A stretch of DNA of 39,003 nt from Chitinophagaceae bacterium (GTDB lineage Bacteria > Bacteroidota > Bacteroidia > Chitinophagales > Chitinophagaceae). The stretch is taken from assembly GCA_017998385.1 (NCBI GenBank), contig JAGODE010000010.1:1-39003 (forward strand), in the 5' to 3' direction. Shown in pieces: positions 17,466 through 25,290 of the stretch (its first letter is position 1; every line of letters starts with the position of its first letter). Below the pieces are notes generated by a model. The model saw only the letters and a program-made list of their open reading frames with translations, did no database searches and was not told where the DNA came from. The position numbers and the translations under genes were made by a program.

Positions 17466-18470
17466 ATGCGATTTCTCAAATGGTTAGCAGTCATCGTTTT
17501 AATCCTCATCGTTATTTATTTTCTGGGGCCGCGTCCCAGCCCTCCGCTTTATGAGTCCGGGCTTCCGGCTATTACTGCCGGCGGCAGTGCTCTCGATAGC
17601 CTGGTGGCGGCCGGAGAGGGCCTTCATCAGCTTAAACCCGATAATGAAGCACGTATTATTTGGGCAAATGACTCATTAAAGCAAAAAACACCATACGCGT
17701 TTGTGTACCTCCATGGTTTTTCGGCCAGCCAGGAAGAAGGCGCTCCCATTCACCGGGAACTGGCAAAACGATATGGTTACAATCTCTATTTATCAAGGCT
17801 TGCAGAGCATGGTATTGATACAACAGAGCCGCTGGTAAGTCTTACTGCCGACAAATTATGGGAGTCTGCCAAGCAGGCTTATGCAATCGGCAGGCAATTG
17901 GGAAATAAAGTGATCCTGATTGGCACTTCTACCGGTGGCACACTGGCTTTAAAACTCGCTGCCCAGTATCCTGATATAGCCGCATTGTTTTTATTCTCAC
18001 CCAATATTGCCATCAATGACCCCAATGCGTGGTTGCTTAATAATCCCTGGGGATTACAAATTGCACATATGGTAAAAGGAGAGTATAATCAGTCATCCGA
18101 TACTACCACTTTATATCGCAAATACTGGAACTACCGGTACCGCATGGAAGCTGCCGTACAGCTCGAAGAATTGCTGGAAACATCGATGAAAGCAGGTTTG
18201 TTTGCCCGGGTAAAACAGCCTGTTCTTCTTCTTTATTATTATAAAGATGAAGAACATCAGGATCCGGTAGTTAAAGTTTCTGCCATGCAACGTATGTTTC
18301 GCCAACTCGGCACGCCAGACAGTCTGCGGCGTGAGGTTGCTCTTCCCAATACCGGCGATCATGTGATAGGCTCGCATATCAAATCACATGACCTCGATGC
18401 TGTACGTACGGCTTGCTATGATTTCGCAGACCATGTATTGCGGCTAAATACAAAGCCGCCGGCAAATTAA
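17466..18470 (+). CDS. Membrane-anchored alpha/beta hydrolase
   Basis: Predicted serine hydrolase (esterase/lipase type), 334 residues, held by an N-terminal hydrophobic helix (FLKWLAVIVLILIVIYFLG). The fold begins at YAFVYLHGFSASQEEGAP. The nucleophile elbow is GTSTG in ILIGTSTGGTLALKLAA (Ser about residue 155); the likely acid Asp is in KDEEHQDPVVKVSAM and the His in TGDHVIGSH. This arrangement resembles monoacylglycerol-lipase-like enzymes. The start at 17466 is preferred to 17391 because the basic-hydrophobic anchor begins there. It is divergent from bipA and convergent with bestrophin. Confidence 0.85.
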   Translation: MRFLKWLAVIVLILIVIYFLGPRPSPPLYESGLPAITAGGSALDSLVAAGEGLHQLKPDNEARIIWANDSLKQKTPYAFVYLHGFSASQEEGAPIHRELAKRYGYNLYLSRLAEHGIDTTEPLVSLTADKLWESAKQAYAIGRQLGNKVILIGTSTGGTLALKLAAQYPDIAALFLFSPNIAINDPNAWLLNNPWGLQIAHMVKGEYNQSSDTTTLYRKYWNYRYRMEAAVQLEELLETSMKAGLFARVKQPVLLLYYYKDEEHQDPVVKVSAMQRMFRQLGTPDSLRREVALPNTGDHVIGSHIKSHDLDAVRTACYDFADHVLRLNTKPPAN

Positions 18471-18483
18471 GTTTACCGGCGGC
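18455..18483. terminator. Bidirectional hairpin between hydrolase and bestrophin
   Basis: GCCGCCGG (18455-18462) pairs perfectly with CCGGCGGC (18476-18483) around a 13-nt AT-rich loop that contains the hydrolase stop codon. The minus-strand side runs into CTTTGTATTT, so it could terminate bestrophin; the plus-strand tail is poor in T. Confidence 0.55.
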
Positions 18484-18564
18484 GGGTTGTCATAAGGTAG
18501 AAGATATTGCTTCTCGCATCAAAAAATTCAGCATGGGGACTGGGTGTTTTTCATAGCTGTTATC

Positions 18565-19476
18565 TTACAATACATAAAAGTCTTTTGCTGTTTCTCTCTC
18601 ATCATGTATTTGCTGATCATTCAGCATTTGCGACAGGTTTTTCTCTATAGTACGGGCAATGCTGGTCATTGGGGTGTCAGTAGGTTTATTTTCAAACGGC
18701 TCCTGCAGGTGAATAGCCATTTTTTCGATCAGTAAAAAAGAAGTGGCAATAGCTACTACTACGGGCACTTCCAGCATACCGAAGTACTGTATTACGGCAA
18801 AAGGCAGCAATGCGATAAACAACAGCATTGAAAAGTGTATATACATGCTGTATGTAACAGGGAAAACGGTGTTCTTTATTCGTTCGCATTTACCCATTGC
18901 ATCACATAAACGGCTGATTGTTCTGTCAAGTTCTATCTGCTGAAAACGGTTTATCCAGCCGTTTTCCAGTGCCAGGCGCAAATCGCGGGCGTGAAGTTCC
19001 AGCAAAGCACCGGGCACATGATCGTAATGACGAATAAAGTCCATATCCTGCCGGGTAAGCAGCCGGTCAATTCCCCGTACAGGGTTTTGTCCGCGCAGTG
19101 CCTGCCCCAGACTATAGCACCAGGCTGTCTGCCGTCTGATCATTCGCTGCCGCCACTGGTGTACTTCATCACCCTCATACATCACTTCGGTAAAACACAG
19201 TATTTGCCGGGCATATGTCCTGGAGTCATTCACAATACTGCCCCAGATATGCCGGGCCTCCCACCAGCGATCATATGCCTGATTGCTCCGGAAACCCAGC
19301 AGCAATGATATCACCGTTCCCATAATAGCAGGTATAGCTATAGGGATTGAGATTCTTGTTATATGATAATTTTCATAAAGAATCGCTATAGCAATGGTAT
19401 AAAGAGTAATTACAAAAAGCTCCCGCTTTATTTTACCCAGTATATACGTGAATGGAATGTTCTTTTTTAATAGCAT
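18565..19476 (-). CDS. Bestrophin-family (UPF0187) ion channel
   Basis: Predicted inner-membrane channel, 303 residues. Hydrophobic helices lie near residues 20-75 (LFVITLYTIAIAIL; IPIAIPAIMGTVISLLLGF) and 200-235. The family signature FRSNQAYDRWWEARHIWGSIVNDSRTYARQ follows the second helix. Bacterial homologues form pentameric channels, cation-selective in the one well-studied case. The ATG at 19476 (MLLKKNIPFTYIL) is preferred to the TTG at 19494. It follows the UspA-like gene by about 60 bp on the same strand, which suggests co-expression with it and the two-component pair upstream. Confidence 0.9.
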   Translation of the reverse strand: MLLKKNIPFTYILGKIKRELFVITLYTIAIAILYENYHITRISIPIAIPAIMGTVISLLLGFRSNQAYDRWWEARHIWGSIVNDSRTYARQILCFTEVMYEGDEVHQWRQRMIRRQTAWCYSLGQALRGQNPVRGIDRLLTRQDMDFIRHYDHVPGALLELHARDLRLALENGWINRFQQIELDRTISRLCDAMGKCERIKNTVFPVTYSMYIHFSMLLFIALLPFAVIQYFGMLEVPVVVAIATSFLLIEKMAIHLQEPFENKPTDTPMTSIARTIEKNLSQMLNDQQIHDERETAKDFYVL

Positions 19477-19538
19477 ACTTATTTCAGTTTGCAACAGTAG
19501 CTGTTGGTCGGGTTCCGGGTTGCCTTGTGTGGGCTGTC

Positions 19539-20027
19539 TTAATTGATAAGTATGGCTGCTGTCTCTGCCAGTGGAGCCGCAGAGTAAACTACAGTGCGCT
19601 TACGTCGCAGATTAGAGATAAGCGGTATACCTGCCTTTTCAAAAAGCGATACCGGATTTATACTTTGAGGTGTTATGGCATTAAAAACATAATTGGAAGG
19701 GCATATGATCATATCTATATCATGGGCATCAATAAAATTCCGGAAAACAGCATTGTTATTGCCATACATGTGCCTGATATGAATACTCTGCAACGTCTGC
19801 TGATAATTTTCTTTTAACCTTTTACAGGCAATTCTGAAAGCGTCTGTAAGCAAGTGTCCGTAAGGTAATCTGCGGGAACTGCCGAGCATATCGGGAGCAA
19901 ATCCGTTGATATCAAAGGCATGAAATAACGTGATGGTCATGGTTTGGTCATCGAGCGCTTCCAGTGTCTGTTCTGCCAGCCGCAGCGACTCAATAGAAAA
20001 GTCAGTTGGGATTAATACATTTCTCAT
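19539..20027 (-). CDS. UspA-like universal stress domain protein
   Basis: 162 residues with a single alpha/beta Usp-like domain. MRNVLIPTDFSIESLRLAEQTLEAL matches the strand-1/helix-1 opening of UspA proteins, and DIDMIICPSNYVFNAI and AGIPLISNLRR correspond to the later strands. The ATP-binding G-x2-G-x9-G(S/T) loop is not recognisable (the region reads CPSNYVFNAITPQSINP), so it may not bind ATP. The ATG at 20027 is chosen because strand 1 starts there; longer in-frame starts add non-conserved sequence. It lies between the two-component genes and bestrophin. Confidence 0.75.
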   Translation of the reverse strand: MRNVLIPTDFSIESLRLAEQTLEALDDQTMTITLFHAFDINGFAPDMLGSSRRLPYGHLLTDAFRIACKRLKENYQQTLQSIHIRHMYGNNNAVFRNFIDAHDIDMIICPSNYVFNAITPQSINPVSLFEKAGIPLISNLRRKRTVVYSAAPLAETAAILIN

Positions 20028-20145
20028 GAATAATACTTTATAGGTTGACGAATTGAGAGTACAAAAATTCATCACGGAGATTATAAAGTACTAAGCGGTC
20101 AATTAGGTTTCTTTAAAAGAAGTATAAGAATGGTATTAGAACGGG

Positions 20146-21516
20146 TCAGCTCTCTGCCAGGGGAAGCAATATGGTCACCCGGGTTCCTTTGCCTTCATCT
20201 GACGCTACTGAAATATTGCCATGATGCTGCCGTATAATATTGAGTGCGAGCGGAAGTCCTACTCCATAACCTTTATAAGGACCTGTATTGGAGGCCCGGA
20301 AAAACGGCACGAACACATGTTTGAGCTCTGCATCAGGAATACCAATGCCGCTATCGGATACATCAAGTCGTAATTGCTGCTGATTGGAGCTGATCTTAAT
20401 GCCTACCGGTTGGTTACTTGAATACTTACAGGCATTCATAATCACATTACTGATTGCCAGTTTCAACAGTTGCGGATTGCCCATTACTACAAGCCCTTCC
20501 ATACTTGCGGGGAGGTCCTGCATTTCAAGCTTCAGCTTGCTTTCGGGATTTATTCGCTGGATAGTTTCACCTATTTCATAAAGCAACTCATCGAGGCGAA
20601 CAGGCTCATAGTTTTCGCGGTTATTGTTAAAGCCGGATTGAGCAAGGCTTAGCAGTGCCGTTGTCATCGCTTCCAGCTTTTCGGCCTCCTTTAGTATTAC
20701 CTCAAGTGTCTGTTTGTATGTACCGGCATCACGCTCTTTGGAAAGTACAATTTCGGCTTCACCGATTATAGCAGTTAACGGTGTTTTTAATTCATGCGAA
20801 GCACTGCTTACAAAATTATTCTGAATATCGAAAGCTGTCTGCAGGCGGTCAAGCATTCCATTGAATGTGCGTGACAATTCGGCTATTTCATCACGCCCCT
20901 TTTTTTCGGTGAGCCGTAGCGACAGATTTTCGACACCTATATTTTTTACACGTGCTATAATATCGCGGAAAGGCTTAAATGCTTTCCGGGAAAAGTAAAT
21001 ACCTACCGTAAACACCAGCACTACTTTGCCAATAAATGCTATGAGGAGTATCCTTTTCAGGTTTTTTAAAGCCTGCAGTCCATATAAGTTTACTGCAGAT
21101 TTGATAATATAATAGGTATCGTTTCCCGTATGGTAAAGTATGCCCGCAAAATAAATATCCCCCTGCCGGTAATAAACCGTCCCGCCGTTTGCCTGTTTTA
21201 TTTCCTGTAAATACGATGCTGGTACAGGAGGCATATGGCCCAGTTGATGTGTATCTGCACTGGCCTTGAACATATATTCACGTTCGCCGGGTAGTATTTC
21301 GAGGTATTGTTCCCGAATCTCGTTATAGGCTGCTGATGAGCTCGTATCTTTTTCGAAGTTGATCTTGGCGGCTACAATCGTGCGCAGTTCGAGTCTTTTT
21401 TTGAAATCATCGGCAGTATCGCGTGTAGCAGCATAATATATCACAGCATTCAGCAGAAGAATAACTGCTGCTGCCAGTATGGTAAACAGTAACGCCGTCT
21501 GTGTCTGTATTTTCAT
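20146..21516 (-). CDS. Sensor histidine kinase (HAMP, HisKA, HATPase)
   Basis: Inner-membrane sensor, 456 residues. TM1 is at about 8-28 and TM2 at about 155-175 (ILLIAFIGKVVLVFTVGIYF), with a periplasmic domain of about 125 residues between. The HAMP segment is followed by the H-box SSASHELKTPLTAIIGE (phospho-His near 239). The catalytic domain has the N-box NVIMNACKYS, G1 DSGIGIPD and G2 GYGVGLPLAL. Its ATG overlaps the stop of the upstream response regulator by 4 bp (21513-21516), so the two are translationally coupled. Signal unknown. Confidence 0.95.
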   Translation of the reverse strand: MKIQTQTALLFTILAAAVILLLNAVIYYAATRDTADDFKKRLELRTIVAAKINFEKDTSSSAAYNEIREQYLEILPGEREYMFKASADTHQLGHMPPVPASYLQEIKQANGGTVYYRQGDIYFAGILYHTGNDTYYIIKSAVNLYGLQALKNLKRILLIAFIGKVVLVFTVGIYFSRKAFKPFRDIIARVKNIGVENLSLRLTEKKGRDEIAELSRTFNGMLDRLQTAFDIQNNFVSSASHELKTPLTAIIGEAEIVLSKERDAGTYKQTLEVILKEAEKLEAMTTALLSLAQSGFNNNRENYEPVRLDELLYEIGETIQRINPESKLKLEMQDLPASMEGLVVMGNPQLLKLAISNVIMNACKYSSNQPVGIKISSNQQQLRLDVSDSGIGIPDAELKHVFVPFFRASNTGPYKGYGVGLPLALNIIRQHHGNISVASDEGKGTRVTILLPLAES

Positions 21517-22193
21517 GCGGCAGGCTCCTTCATCGTATAACCCATACCTATCACGGTATGTATCAGTTTCGGAAACTGGCTTCGTTCAACTTTTTTACGG
21601 AGGTAGTTTACATATACGTCTACCACGTTTGTACCCAGGTTAAAATCTATTCCCCATACGTTTTCAAGGAGATCGAGGCGTGATAATACACGTCCTTTGT
21701 TTTTCATGAGATATTCCAGCAGGCGGTATTCGGTAGCGGTGAGCGATAATTGCTGACCCGATCTCTCAACTGTACGCGCTGTAAGGTTCATTTCCAGGTC
21801 AGCCAGCCGCAATACCCTTTCAGGTTCGGCAGACTGCCCCCGGCGTGAGAGAGAACGGAGACGGGCAGATAATTCGCGAAACTTAAACGGTTTGGTGATA
21901 TAATCGTCTGCTCCCGCGTCAAGGCCAGTTACCAGGTTATCCGTTGTGCCCAGGGCAGTCAGCATTAAAATAGGTGTATGGTTCTCGTTTTTCCGTAATT
22001 GCCTGCACAGTTCAATGCCGTTGAGACCGGGCAACATTACATCAAGTATGATCACCTGATAATTATTGGTTGTGGCCATTTCGAGTCCCAGCCGTCCATC
22101 CGGAGCCACCGTTACAATGTGCCCTTCTTCTGCCAATCCTTTGTTAAGCATACTGGCTACAGCTGGTTCATCTTCTACAAGAAGGATTTGCAT
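21513..22193 (-). CDS. OmpR/PhoB-family response regulator
   Basis: 226 residues. The receiver domain has EDE near residues 7-9, the phospho-acceptor Asp in VIILDVMLPGLNGIEL (about 51), Thr in MLTALG and Lys in ITKPFKFRELSARL. The C-terminal winged-helix domain (about 130-226) has LTATEYRLLEYLMKNKGRVLSR and VDVYVNYLRKKVE, the recognition helix region. It is the first gene of a minus-strand series that continues with the kinase, UspA-like protein and bestrophin. No clear TAnnTTTG promoter precedes it. Confidence 0.96.
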   Translation of the reverse strand: MQILLVEDEPAVASMLNKGLAEEGHIVTVAPDGRLGLEMATTNNYQVIILDVMLPGLNGIELCRQLRKNENHTPILMLTALGTTDNLVTGLDAGADDYITKPFKFRELSARLRSLSRRGQSAEPERVLRLADLEMNLTARTVERSGQQLSLTATEYRLLEYLMKNKGRVLSRLDLLENVWGIDFNLGTNVVDVYVNYLRKKVERSQFPKLIHTVIGMGYTMKEPAA

Positions 22194-22554
22194 GATAAAG
22201 TCGGTTTTGTTTCGGGCTTTACAACAAAGAAAACAGTCGATGGTTAAGTGATCAAATAAGCATGTGTATTAAAATGATATGACGCCCTTTTAAGGCCTTT
22301 ATAAGTTATTGATTTTGTTTATTTAATAAAGGGTTTGAGCACAAATTAGAATACCATTAAATTTTTAGAGCTTTATGAAAGACACTCTTTTTATTGCCGG
22401 CCTGCTGTTTTTATTTGTATCCGGAGAAAGGTTTAATAAAACTGGTGTGACATTTGAATAGGTCTGGTGCAGGCAATATGGTTAGTCATTTATGGTTAAC
22501 TTTAATCAGATGCTGACCGGCTTCTGTTGATCCGTTTCATCAAACTATATTACC
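22194..22554. other. AT-rich divergent intergenic region
   Basis: 361 bases between the response regulator and the oxidoreductase. They contain one short candidate open frame (22375-22461) and AT-rich DNA at 22262-22374. I see no consensus promoter and no RNA gene. Confidence 0.4.
22375..22461 (+). CDS. Possible 28-residue membrane peptide
   Basis: An ATG-started frame encodes MKDTLFIAGLLFLFVSGERF plus eight more residues, ending in TAG. The first 17 residues look like a single hydrophobic helix with a charged start. There is no recognised homologue, no strong ribosome site and no promoter match, so it may be chance; conservation would decide. Confidence 0.2.
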   Translation: MKDTLFIAGLLFLFVSGERFNKTGVTFE

Positions 22555-23955
22555 ATGTCTTCTTCCAGATGGTCTGGCACTAAAATTCTTAAAGCTTTTG
22601 GCATTACAGTTGGTGGCACTTTTTTCCCTTTTTCTTTGTGGGGTAAAAATGAAACCGGAGAGCCCCTGATCTTACCGGACGATCCGCGTCACAAAAAACT
22701 TAGCCGACCTGTTACCGCTATTACTATTGGTGCCGGCGCACGGGGAAATGTATATGGAGATTATGCGCTTGAATATCCGGAGCAGTTAAATATTGTTGGC
22801 GTGGCAGAGCCGGTTGCCGTTCGAAATGAAAGATATGCGATAAAACACAACATTCCGGAAACGCATCGCTTCAGCAACTGGCAGGATATTTTTGCCCGGC
22901 CCAGGTTTGCCGATGCTGTCATTATCGCTACATCAGACCATTTACACTATGAGCCTTGTATACAGGCTTTGAAAATGGGTTATGATATACTATTGGAAAA
23001 ACCCATTGCACCTACCGAGAAAGAGTGTCGCGATATACTGCAACTGGCACGGCAAACCGGCCGTATAGTGGCTGTTTGCCATGTGCTGCGTTATGCGCCC
23101 TATTTTGTAAAACTTAAAGAGTTGCTTAGTAGCGGGCGAATAGGAGAAATCATCAGTCTTCAGCATCTTGAGCCCATTGAGCATACACATATGGCTCATT
23201 CGTATGTGCGGGGCAACTGGAACAGCAGCACAGCAACTACCCCTATTATTCTTGCAAAGTCCTGTCATGATCTGGATATTATCCGATGGTTACTGGGCAG
23301 AGAGTCGCAGCAGATCCAGGCTTTTGGCAGCCTGAAATGGTTTCGAAAAGAAAATGCGCCAAAAGGAAGTAAAGCTAGGTGTACAGATGGATGTGCGGTG
23401 GAAGGGAGTTGTCCTTATTCTGCACTGAAGCTTTATTACCGTAAACGGCAACGAACCTATGTTTTTGATCTTCCCGAAAAGAAAAAACTGCAGGGAGAAG
23501 CTATTCTTACTTATTTGCGCACCACAGATTATGGACGCTGTGTGTACAGGATGGAAAACGATCAGTGTGATCATTATACAGCGAATATTCTGTTTGAAGG
23601 TAATGTAACAGCCAGTTTCAGTATGGAAGCCTTTACGCCTTTTGGTGGCCGGCGTACAAGAATTATGGGTAGTATGGGATATATTGAAGGGGACATGGAT
23701 CAGTTGACGGTATACGATTTCCGGACAGATAAAGTAAAAAGATATGAAACGATTGTGCAGGAAGTAGAAAACTACCGCAATGAAGGGCATGGCGGCGGCG
23801 ACTGGCGTCTGGTTGCAGACTGGATACAGGCAGTAGCTCAGCATGATGCCAGTTTACTGACCAGTACTATAGAGGCTTCTATCGAGAGTCATTTGCTGTG
23901 TTTTAAAGCCGAAGAAAGCCGTTTAAAACAACAGGTCCTGGAGGTTCGGATATAA
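22555..23955 (+). CDS. Gfo/Idh/MocA-family oxidoreductase
   Basis: NAD(P)-dependent sugar or polyol dehydrogenase-like enzyme, 466 residues. An N-terminal hydrophobic stretch (about 10-30) may be an export signal. The Rossmann fold has GAGARGN near residue 62. The family motif EKPIAPTEKE is followed by VCHVLRYAPYF, and the catalytic-region His is in KSCHDLDIIRWLLG. A cysteine group (CTDGCAVEGSC followed by PYSA) near residue 280 is shared with one subgroup that includes many polysaccharide-utilisation proteins. The C-terminal GHGGGDWRLVADWIQAV completes the fold. It stands alone; substrate unknown. Confidence 0.9.
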   Translation: MSSSRWSGTKILKAFGITVGGTFFPFSLWGKNETGEPLILPDDPRHKKLSRPVTAITIGAGARGNVYGDYALEYPEQLNIVGVAEPVAVRNERYAIKHNIPETHRFSNWQDIFARPRFADAVIIATSDHLHYEPCIQALKMGYDILLEKPIAPTEKECRDILQLARQTGRIVAVCHVLRYAPYFVKLKELLSSGRIGEIISLQHLEPIEHTHMAHSYVRGNWNSSTATTPIILAKSCHDLDIIRWLLGRESQQIQAFGSLKWFRKENAPKGSKARCTDGCAVEGSCPYSALKLYYRKRQRTYVFDLPEKKKLQGEAILTYLRTTDYGRCVYRMENDQCDHYTANILFEGNVTASFSMEAFTPFGGRRTRIMGSMGYIEGDMDQLTVYDFRTDKVKRYETIVQEVENYRNEGHGGGDWRLVADWIQAVAQHDASLLTSTIEASIESHLLCFKAEESRLKQQVLEVRI

Positions 23956-23976
23956 AGAAAAGGGGCCTAAACAGGA

Positions 23977-24007
23977 TTATACAAAATGTGTTATACAAAA
24001 TGTATAA
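23977..24007. repeat. Left repeat array of the ATPase cassette (two 14-bp units)
   Basis: TTATACAAAATGTG (23977-23990) and TTATACAAAATGTA (23991-24004) stand in tandem, followed by TAA. The second copy with its TAA forms a 17-bp dyad, TTATAC-N5-GTATAA. It lies 22 bp after the oxidoreductase stop and 38 bp after (3' of) the convergent ATPase gene. Confidence 0.85.
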
Positions 24008-24045
24008 TTTAAGAACAGGAAATGAGGCAATGCGCATCTTTAGTG

Positions 24046-25182
24046 TTACTGACGCTCCAGCCACCTTGCCAGAAAACAATCATATACCCGGTAGTAATTT
24101 CCGGAAGCATCCTGATCCTGATCCTGATAAATCATTTCCTTCGAAAGGAGCGCCTCCAGGCTTCTCTTCACATTTGAAGGTGTTCCCAACCTGTATTTCG
24201 TAATAAAATTTCGTGCATGGGGCTGATATAGTTTATCCTCCTTGGCAATTGCAAGTAATGTCTGCCACTGAATAGCTGTCAGAAGATTTCTGTATTGGAA
24301 AAAATGAGCTTCCTGCTCTTTCAAAAGCTGACTGCAGGTAGCCTGAGTTATTCCAAGATCTATTCTCGTATGCCCATCGGCAAATAAACGGTTGCACAGG
24401 ACCTGAGTATAATAGGTGTGCAGTTTAGTCCATTCGCAGATAAATTGTAGAGAAGGGTCATCAACTTTTCTCCTGCTGCTGGCAAAATGTTGCCTGATAA
24501 AAATCTCATAATCCGCCTGAGGTATTTGCTTCAGTTCAACCAACTGGGCCGAACCAAAAAAAGGCCTTTTATTGCTGGAGAACATTTCCATAAGCACATG
24601 CTTACTGCTACCGCTAAACACAAATCGCGTATTACGTAATGGCTGAATCAGTGTACGAAGTAACGCTTCTGTATTTTTTTCAGGATAGGTTGCGATTTGC
24701 TGAAACTCATCTATGGCCAGTAAAACCGGTCTGTCGAGGCTGTCAAGAAAGCGCAGCAAGCTGCCCAATGACTGTTCCTGCTGCCGCGTTTGGGCAAAAT
24801 GAAAAGATACTTCCGGTTTACCGGTAAGATTGTCGTAGCTAATAACAGGCCTTAATGCCGTAATAAATTCCATGACCTGTTTTCCAATTCCCTTACGTGG
24901 CGGAAAAGTTTGTAGTATGGCCGTGCTCAATTGCCCTAATAAATCGGTCTGGTTAAGTGTTGCATAGATATCTACATAAATACAGTAAATATCGCGGCGG
25001 GCATTCAGCTTATGAAAAAGATGATTGAGCAACCCTGTTTTGCCCATACGTCTTATACTCAGCAATGTACTATGTACGCCATTGCGGGCATTATCATGGA
25101 GACGTTTGGTTTCCGTCTGCCTGTTACAAAAATAGGCAGGTCCATGATAGCCTGTTACCGGAAATGGATTTATAACTGGCAT
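24046..25182 (-). CDS. Solitary archaeal-type AAA ATPase (ATPase_2/PF01637-like)
   Basis: 378 residues. A conserved N-terminal stretch (PAYFCNRQTETKRL) precedes a degenerate P-loop RRMGKTGLL (Lys near 48). Walker B is LLAIDEFQQI, and the sensor region is RFVFSGSSKHVLMEMF. A C-terminal winged-helix part follows (TPSNVKRSLEALLSKEMIY, then NYYRVYDCFLARWLE). This is the layout of the MNS/archaeal ATPase branch of STAND-like P-loop proteins, for which no firm role is known; some relatives carry a C-terminal nuclease, absent here. The ATG at 25182 is preferred. An in-frame ATG at 25224 lies inside the repeats and would encode repeat DNA. The gene has no operon partner and is enclosed by matching repeats on both sides. 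A (GATCCT)3 tract near its 3' end encodes DQDQD. Confidence 0.88.
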   Translation of the reverse strand: MPVINPFPVTGYHGPAYFCNRQTETKRLHDNARNGVHSTLLSIRRMGKTGLLNHLFHKLNARRDIYCIYVDIYATLNQTDLLGQLSTAILQTFPPRKGIGKQVMEFITALRPVISYDNLTGKPEVSFHFAQTRQQEQSLGSLLRFLDSLDRPVLLAIDEFQQIATYPEKNTEALLRTLIQPLRNTRFVFSGSSKHVLMEMFSSNKRPFFGSAQLVELKQIPQADYEIFIRQHFASSRRKVDDPSLQFICEWTKLHTYYTQVLCNRLFADGHTRIDLGITQATCSQLLKEQEAHFFQYRNLLTAIQWQTLLAIAKEDKLYQPHARNFITKYRLGTPSNVKRSLEALLSKEMIYQDQDQDASGNYYRVYDCFLARWLERQ

Positions 25183-25185
25183 TTC

Positions 25186-25193
25186 CAAATATA
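25186..25193 (-). promoter_or_regulatory. -7 element of the ATPase gene inside the repeat array
   Basis: TATATTTG on the minus strand is an exact TAnnTTTG match only 3 nt before the ATG at 25182. It overlaps the first repeat unit (25189-25202), so whatever binds the repeats would compete with RNA polymerase here. Confidence 0.5.
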
Positions 25194-25235
25194 CAAAATG
25201 TATTACACAAAATGTATAACGCATTTTGTGTAATA
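25189..25235. repeat. Right repeat array of the ATPase cassette, with perfect inverted repeat
   Basis: Two direct units, ATATACAAAATGTA (25189-25202) and TTACACAAAATGTA (25203-25216), are followed by an inverted unit (25217-25233). TATTACACAAAATG (25201-25214) and CATTTTGTGTAATA (25222-25235) are perfect inverted repeats with 14-bp arms and a 7-nt loop. The 31 bases 25189-25219 match the left array 23977-24007 at all but four positions. Confidence 0.85.
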
Positions 25236-25290
25236 TTTAAACCGGCTCCGCCCATAAAAAAGAGATATATTTAGGCTCTGTAAGACCGCC

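Noticed and set aside
17279..17509. 76-codon minus-strand frame across the hydrolase start
   Set aside because: It overlaps the signal-anchor of the hydrolase in antisense and has no family resemblance; the more protein-like frame in this leader is the one reported separately.
23977..24007. Repeat array as a CRISPR
   Set aside because: Units are 14 bp, contiguous without spacers, and no cas gene is present.
24046..25182. AAA ATPase as a phage-defence gene
   Set aside because: No nuclease, toxin or other effector domain and no partner gene accompanies it; the family is mostly of unknown role, so a defence label would be invented.
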